A DNA stretch of 8,727 nt from JBGTLW01 sp041743835. Lineage in GTDB: Bacteria; Planctomycetota; Phycisphaerae; Phycisphaerales; Phycisphaeraceae. Of this stretch, positions 5,384-8,727 are shown piece after piece; position 1 is the stretch's first letter; every line of letters begins with the position of its first letter. The position numbers and the translations under genes were made by a program. The stretch spans positions 1-8,727 of the forward strand of contig JBGTLW010000211.1 in NCBI GenBank assembly GCA_041743835.1, written 5' to 3'. The notes beneath the pieces are model-generated. The model ran no database searches. It worked only from the letters and a program-made list of their open reading frames with translations, and was not told the origin of the DNA.

Positions 5384-5412
5384 TTGCCGGAGAACTGCCG
5401 TTTCGGTATCCT
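5384..5412 (+). promoter_or_regulatory. Candidate promoter for the 299-residue lipoprotein gene
   Basis: TTGCCG (5384-5389) and TATCCT (5407-5412) are separated by 17 bp, each matching four of six consensus bases. Transcription would start near 5419, leaving a leader of about 55 nt before the ATG at 5474. This is moderate support only. Confidence 0.35.
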
Positions 5413-5473
5413 GTCTGCGCTGCTCAGCGTTGCGAATGGTCCTTCTAGCCGTCCTATCTCAAGGGGTACACTG

Positions 5474-6373
5474 ATGAAAGCTCGATCAAACTACATGGTG
5501 CTGGGGTTGTCATTGTTGGCGTTGGTGTTGGCCGGGTGCGGCGAGTCAAAGCCCTCGGTCCCCGCGACGCCCGATGGCATGGTGAAGGCTGTTGCTCATG
5601 GCATGGCCAACAATAACCCGGCCGTGGCGTGGGCCGCGATGCCCCCGAAGTGGCAGCAGGATGTGGACAGCCTGGTCAAGACCTTTGCCGAGAAGGTGGA
5701 CGCGGAGGTGTACGACAAAACCTTCGCGGTCGCCGGCAAGACCAGCGCCATGCTCAAGAAGCAAAAGCCCCTGATCACCGAGCTGATGAAGGACGACCAG
5801 ATGGCGGGCGCAATGCCTGTGGATGCCAAGCAGGTCGAAGCAAACTACGACACGGTTCTGCGGATGATCACCCACATCACCGACAGCAAGGCCGCGAAAC
5901 TCAGCACCCTCAAAACGATGGACGTGGGGCAGTTCCTCGGCACCACGGGCTCGGCCATGATGAAGGATGTCAGCACGTTGATGGAGCTGACGCCCAATGC
6001 GGTCGAGTACCGCAAGACCATGAAGGACCTGCGCAACATCAAGGTCGAGGTCATTGAGCAGACGGATACCAGCGCGAAGCTGCGGGTCACGCTCGGTGCC
6101 GAAGTCAAAGAAGAGAAGATGACCAAGGTGGATGGCAAGTGGGTCCCCGCGGAGATGGCCGCCGAGTGGGACCAGAAGATCGCCGAGGCCCGGGCAGGCC
6201 TCGCTGAGTTGTCCGGCGAGGAAATGGCTGCACGCAAGCCCGCGATCATGGCCCTGCTCAACACCATCGACAGCGGCGTCAATGCCATGAACAACGCCAC
6301 GACGAAGGAAGAACTCCAGATGGCGGCGATGGGCCTGGTCGGCATGGTCATGCAGCAGATGACGAACATGTAA
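5474..6373 (+). CDS. Predicted lipoprotein of unknown function (299 residues)
   Basis: This is an exported, lipid-anchored protein. The N-terminus has a basic start, a hydrophobic core (MVLGLSLLALVLAGC) and a good lipobox LAGC with Cys22 as the modified residue. The start at 5474 is fixed by the signal peptide and by AAGGGG at 5461-5466. The mature part is mostly helical and Met/Lys-rich: residues 31-110 (MPPKWQQDVDSLVKTFAEKVDAEVYDKTFAVAGK), 120-185, and 225-299. A short strand-rich stretch at about 188-226 ends in VDGKWVP, as in many small periplasmic ligand-holding folds. It resembles uncharacterised planctomycete lipoproteins; I recognise no named domain and no catalytic motif. It stands alone, divergent from the glycosyltransferase gene. 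Confidence 0.85.
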   Translation: MKARSNYMVLGLSLLALVLAGCGESKPSVPATPDGMVKAVAHGMANNNPAVAWAAMPPKWQQDVDSLVKTFAEKVDAEVYDKTFAVAGKTSAMLKKQKPLITELMKDDQMAGAMPVDAKQVEANYDTVLRMITHITDSKAAKLSTLKTMDVGQFLGTTGSAMMKDVSTLMELTPNAVEYRKTMKDLRNIKVEVIEQTDTSAKLRVTLGAEVKEEKMTKVDGKWVPAEMAAEWDQKIAEARAGLAELSGEEMAARKPAIMALLNTIDSGVNAMNNATTKEELQMAAMGLVGMVMQQMTNM

Positions 6374-6432
6374 CCGCAGCCCCAGCTTGCAGAAACCCCG
6401 GGTAGCGAGCGTTGCACCATGCCCGTAGGGTG

Positions 6433-6505
6433 GCGCTGTCCCAATCCTGTTCGGCGCGCCGTTTGCACCGGGGGTCCGGAGCGTGCCGGGGCGGTGTGCG
6501 GCGAG
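6433..6505 (+). repeat. Dispersed intergenic repeat, copy A (partial)
   Basis: This segment matches the inverted-repeat element at 8280-8387. A 29-nt stretch is identical (6477-6505 and 8328-8356), and the flanking 45 nt to the left are alignable with several substitutions (CCCAATCCTGTTCGGC here, CCCAGTCCTGTTCTGC there). The right terminal arm of the other copy is missing, so this copy is truncated or diverged. It begins about 60 bp after the 299-residue gene and has no protein-like frame. Confidence 0.7.
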
Positions 6506-6752
6506 GGTGAAGTCGTGACGCGAGAACTTGTGGCGGCAGCCGGGCAAGACCACCCGCGCGGCCTCGCGCGCCATCCGCATCACCGTCCGTGGCGATTGAC
6601 AGGTTCCCACGCGGTAATATGTAGCGGATCAACCCGGGGGCGCAAGTGCCTGACACGCGCCGACCAGCGGAGCGTTGCAACAAAGCCGGAGCGCAGCCGT
6701 TTCGATAGCCCGAGTTCCTTTCCTACGCAGGGGCACAGACCTTCACTGACGG
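6506..6752 (+). other. Intergenic stretch without a recognised gene
   Basis: With copy A, this fills the 391-bp gap between the two lipoprotein genes. No convincing reading frame or RNA fold was found. A perfect TTGACA at 6596-6601 is followed by TAATAT (6615-6620), but the spacer is only 13 bp, so it is a doubtful promoter for the 498-residue gene. GAGCGTTGCA at 6671-6680 also occurs at 6407-6416. The stretch may be mainly the leader of the downstream gene. Confidence 0.4.
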
Positions 6753-6759
6753 TAAGGAG
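6753..6759 (+). promoter_or_regulatory. Strong Shine-Dalgarno for the 498-residue gene
   Basis: TAAGGAG lies 5 nt before the ATG at 6765. It is the closest match to a consensus ribosome binding site in the window and fixes the start of this gene. Confidence 0.75.
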
Positions 6760-6764
6760 CGATT

Positions 6765-8261
6765 ATGAAATCAGTTGCCATATTTTCACTCGCGTTGTTG
6801 CTGTTGCTGCCCGCGGTGGGCTGTTCTGCGGAGGACTACACATCGCCATTCACGGATTCGGACCGCACGCTGTGGGTTGGGTTGGCCAAGGGGTTGGTGT
6901 CTGGCCGCGACCTGCAGGCAAAGCCGCTGACGGCACAAGAGCGTGATCTGGTTCACCGGGCGCTGCGTGAGGCGGGGCGTATCGGTCAGACGCCGGTGTT
7001 CTTCGGTGAGCTTTTCGACATCGACAGCAACCCGGTGCGTGATGTGATGGTGCGTATTGAGAAGTCGGAGGGTACGTCGTGGCGTGGGAAGGTGAGCTAC
7101 GACGAGCGTGAGCTTGCGGTGGATGAGGATGGCCGGTTCGGCCTGAAACTGGAGCGTGCGACGCGTCTGGCTGTTCGTAAGGAGGGCTATCACGCGGACA
7201 GCATGCGTTCGGGCTGGCGTCCGGCGTTGCTTAAGGACGAAGCGGAGCGTGAGGCCTTGCTCAAAGGCGACCAGGCTTTGGCTAAGGCGTTGAGTTCCGA
7301 AGCGCTGCGTGGAGAGTTGGGTCAGGTGATCCTGGGGCAGCGGATCCTGATGCTATCGCCTCGTTCGGGCAGCCAGTTGGACCGTCGTGTGGGTGTAATC
7401 ACGTTCAAAGCGGACGGGCCGGGGAAGGGCGCGCCGCTGGCGGTGTTCCGCTACCGCCACGGGGACAAGGTCCCGGAGCAGAAGGATTTTCCGCTGGGTG
7501 ATCGTTTTATCCCGGAGTCGGTGAACAAGGAGCAGGACCAGAGAAAGAACAAATCCGATATCTATGGGTATAGTTTGCGTGGGACACGTGTTCTGGAGGT
7601 CGGCCTGGAGACGCTGGATGAGGAGACGCGTCATCGTTTGTCGGCGTTGCCGGAGGACCGCTGGCACGAGGTGCTGGGGGACGCGATCGTGGTGTGGGCG
7701 GAGGTGGATGAGTCGGGCCAGATCGCCACGGTACCGTCGAAGGCGCACATCGTGCCTCAGAAGGATAAGACGGGCAAGGGTATGTTCATTTACCTGGATG
7801 GGATGACTCATGGCCGGAGGAATTTTGAGAACATCACGCATCCCGTGCTCTGGCCAAAGCGTCTGCGCATTCTATTCCTGGGTGAAGGCTCGGGTATCCA
7901 ATTGGGCGGGGCGATGTGGCCGGGCCCGCCGCAGTGGCGTCAGATGCCAATCGCGCCGGAAGAGGGTTACGAGAAGGAGTTGGAGCTGACTTGGGAGTAC
8001 TTCGAGAGTCAGGGCCAGGGACTGCGCACGACCGGCGCGTTTCTGGACCGGACGTGGTACTTCATCCGGACCAACCAGTGCTACGGGACGATGTTCCTCG
8101 GGTCGGAGCTGGGGCACGACAAGTACTACGACAATGAGAGGACCCCGATGGTTCGCGAGCCGGGCATCGATCGTGAGAACCAGGACACGATCGAGTGGCA
8201 GCTGAACCTGTGGATCCAGCCCAACGGTGGCCGGGTGACGCTGGACAAGGACTTCAACTGA
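6765..8261 (+). CDS. Predicted exported (lipo)protein with a carboxypeptidase-regulatory-like domain
   Basis: This is a 498-residue protein of unknown function that is sent across the inner membrane. The signal sequence (KSVAIFSLALLLLLPAVGC) ends in AVGC, an acceptable but weaker lipobox because -3 is Ala; Cys20 would carry the lipid. Residues about 78-145 (GELFDIDSNPVRDVMVRIE ... VDEDGRFGLKL ... LAVRKEGYHAD) have the pattern of the carboxypeptidase regulatory-like fold: modified side chains, a 'D.DGRF' turn and a closing 'KEGY'. Residues 190-340 seem strand-rich. Residues 360-498 are rich in Trp, Tyr and Gly (MWPGPPQWRQ, RTWYFIRTNQCYGTMF) and match no family I know. The start is fixed by TAAGGAG. 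It uses CGT for Arg more often than its neighbours. The repeat element begins 18 bp after its stop and may end its transcript. Confidence 0.8.
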   Translation: MKSVAIFSLALLLLLPAVGCSAEDYTSPFTDSDRTLWVGLAKGLVSGRDLQAKPLTAQERDLVHRALREAGRIGQTPVFFGELFDIDSNPVRDVMVRIEKSEGTSWRGKVSYDERELAVDEDGRFGLKLERATRLAVRKEGYHADSMRSGWRPALLKDEAEREALLKGDQALAKALSSEALRGELGQVILGQRILMLSPRSGSQLDRRVGVITFKADGPGKGAPLAVFRYRHGDKVPEQKDFPLGDRFIPESVNKEQDQRKNKSDIYGYSLRGTRVLEVGLETLDEETRHRLSALPEDRWHEVLGDAIVVWAEVDESGQIATVPSKAHIVPQKDKTGKGMFIYLDGMTHGRRNFENITHPVLWPKRLRILFLGEGSGIQLGGAMWPGPPQWRQMPIAPEEGYEKELELTWEYFESQGQGLRTTGAFLDRTWYFIRTNQCYGTMFLGSELGHDKYYDNERTPMVREPGIDRENQDTIEWQLNLWIQPNGGRVTLDKDFN

Positions 8262-8279
8262 AGCACACCGACTATCGAA

Positions 8280-8387
8280 ACGGGGACGATCCCAGTCCTG
8301 TTCTGCCCGGACTTTGCACAGGGAGTTCGGAGCGTGCCGGGGCGGTGTGCGGCGAGTTGGGCCGAACAGGATTGGGGCTGTCCCCGT
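8280..8387. repeat. 108-bp inverted-repeat element, copy B (MITE/REP-like)
   Basis: The left arm (8282-8308, beginning GGGGACGATCCCAGTCCTG) and the reverse complement of the right arm (8359-8385, beginning GGGGACAGCCCCAATCCTG) agree at 22 of 27 positions, and pairing extends two bases further outward. About 50 bp lie between the arms, with an inner GCACA/TGTGC pairing and the 29-nt segment shared with copy A. No coding capacity is evident. It lies between the 498-residue gene and rph. It looks like a non-autonomous element (MITE or REP-type) or a large RNA hairpin that could act as a terminator. Confidence 0.7.
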
Positions 8388-8409
8388 CGTGATCCGTCGG
8401 GGTCGGGTT

Positions 8410-8418
8410 TGCTACACT
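8410..8418 (+). promoter_or_regulatory. Extended -10 box directly before rph
   Basis: TGCTACACT contains the extended -10 motif TGn followed by TACACT (four of six matches). Transcription would start about 7 nt later, at or next to the ATG at 8425. No -35 match and no Shine-Dalgarno are present, so a leaderless rph mRNA is likely if this promoter is real. Confidence 0.35.
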
Positions 8419-8424
8419 CCGGCG

Positions 8425-8727
8425 ATGAAAGCAAGCAAGGCTACATCGCGTTCGCGCCAGACTATTCGGGATGTGACGATCAAGCGTTACCCCACGGCCG
8501 CGGCTGGGAGCGTGGTGATTACGCAGGGCAGCACGAAGGTGCTGTGTACCGCGTCGATCGCGGAGAGCCCGCCGCCGTGGATCAAGCGGGATGAGGCGGG
8601 CAAGCCGGTCCACGGCTGGGTGACGGCGGAGTACGCCATGCTGCCCGGCTCGACGCCCGACCGCATCCGCCGCGGACCCAACAGCCGGGGCACGGAGATT
8701 CAGAGGCTGATCGGTCGCGTGCTGCGG
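8425..8727 (+). CDS. rph: RNase PH (N-terminal part; runs off the window)
   Basis: RNase PH is a phosphate-dependent 3'-to-5' exoribonuclease that trims tRNA 3' ends (and other RNAs) in the cytoplasm and works as a hexameric ring. The first 101 residues show the family's characteristic stretches: IRDVTI, then AAGSVVITQGSTKVLCTASI at about 26-45, GWVTAEYAMLPGST at 64-77, and SRGTEIQRLIGRVLR at 87-101, which includes an Arg of the phosphate-binding region. The full protein is usually about 240 residues, so slightly under half is present. An insertion-like IKRDEAGKP at 53-61 is a little longer than in enterobacterial forms. The start at 8425 fits the family N-terminus, with no ribosome binding site upstream. 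Confidence 0.93.
   Translation, partial: MKASKATSRSRQTIRDVTIKRYPTAAAGSVVITQGSTKVLCTASIAESPPPWIKRDEAGKPVHGWVTAEYAMLPGSTPDRIRRGPNSRGTEIQRLIGRVLR

Noticed and set aside
5546..6610. 354-codon open frame on the - strand over the 299-residue lipoprotein gene
   Set aside because: The + strand gene has a signal peptide, lipobox and ribosome binding site. The antisense frame is His/Leu/Arg-rich and runs through the dispersed repeat.
6596..6620. TTGACA ... TAATAT as a promoter for the 498-residue gene
   Set aside because: The spacer is 13 bp, outside the working range; mentioned only in the intergenic entry.
6419..6946. 175-codon + frame spanning the intergenic repeat and the start of the 498-residue gene
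   Set aside because: It overlaps the signal-peptide gene out of frame, and half of it is repeat sequence; it has no plausible start context.

Overview
The window joins two unlike pieces of a GC-rich bacterial genome. Roughly the first 3.49 kb is the integrase-bearing end of an integrative element (prophage, phage satellite or similar). The rest looks like ordinary chromosome. The gene set suggests a planctomycete-type bacterium, possibly Phycisphaerae: a replication-organiser-like protein starting MKRGTPDHPKT, long-tailed tyrosine integrase, several exported lipoproteins without clear families, and a start lacking a ribosome binding site. This assignment is an inference from protein style; no rRNA or marker gene is present to prove it.

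Element part (1 to about 3488, all on +). A tightly packed run of open frames, several joined by TGATG or ATGA overlaps, leads into a 299-residue winged-helix protein resembling phage replication organisers. Inside the stretch encoding its disordered linker lie three in-phase 14-bp palindromic repeats with degenerate units on both sides, then a second 14-nt direct repeat, then a near-ideal G-quadruplex motif. Neither repeat period is a multiple of three and the peptide is not repetitive, so the signal appears to act as DNA; the layout recalls the lambda origin inside gene O. Next come a 143-residue unknown protein and a 71-residue HTH regulator. The integrase follows under its own near-consensus sigma70 promoter, whose -10 box lies inside a perfect inverted repeat. 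The integrase has a complete R-K-HxxR-H-Y active site, an extra N-terminal HTH-like domain, and a long tail whose reading frame runs antisense through a tRNA-Thr(TGT) gene. This marks the tRNA 3' end as the attachment site. The other element end lies left of the window.

Chromosomal part (3427 to 8727). After tRNA-Thr (-) comes a GT-C-type membrane glycosyltransferase (-), then, divergently, two + strand genes for predicted lipoproteins of unknown role (299 and 498 residues), then the start of rph (RNase PH), which runs off the window. Two copies of a dispersed intergenic repeat flank the 498-residue gene. The downstream copy has imperfect 27-bp terminal inverted repeats enclosing about 50 bp and looks like a MITE or REP-type element, or a structured RNA.

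The observations most worth following are the origin-like repeats in the replication gene, the promoter/operator that probably controls integrase, the tRNA-Thr att site with paired repeats beside it, and the small inverted-repeat element.
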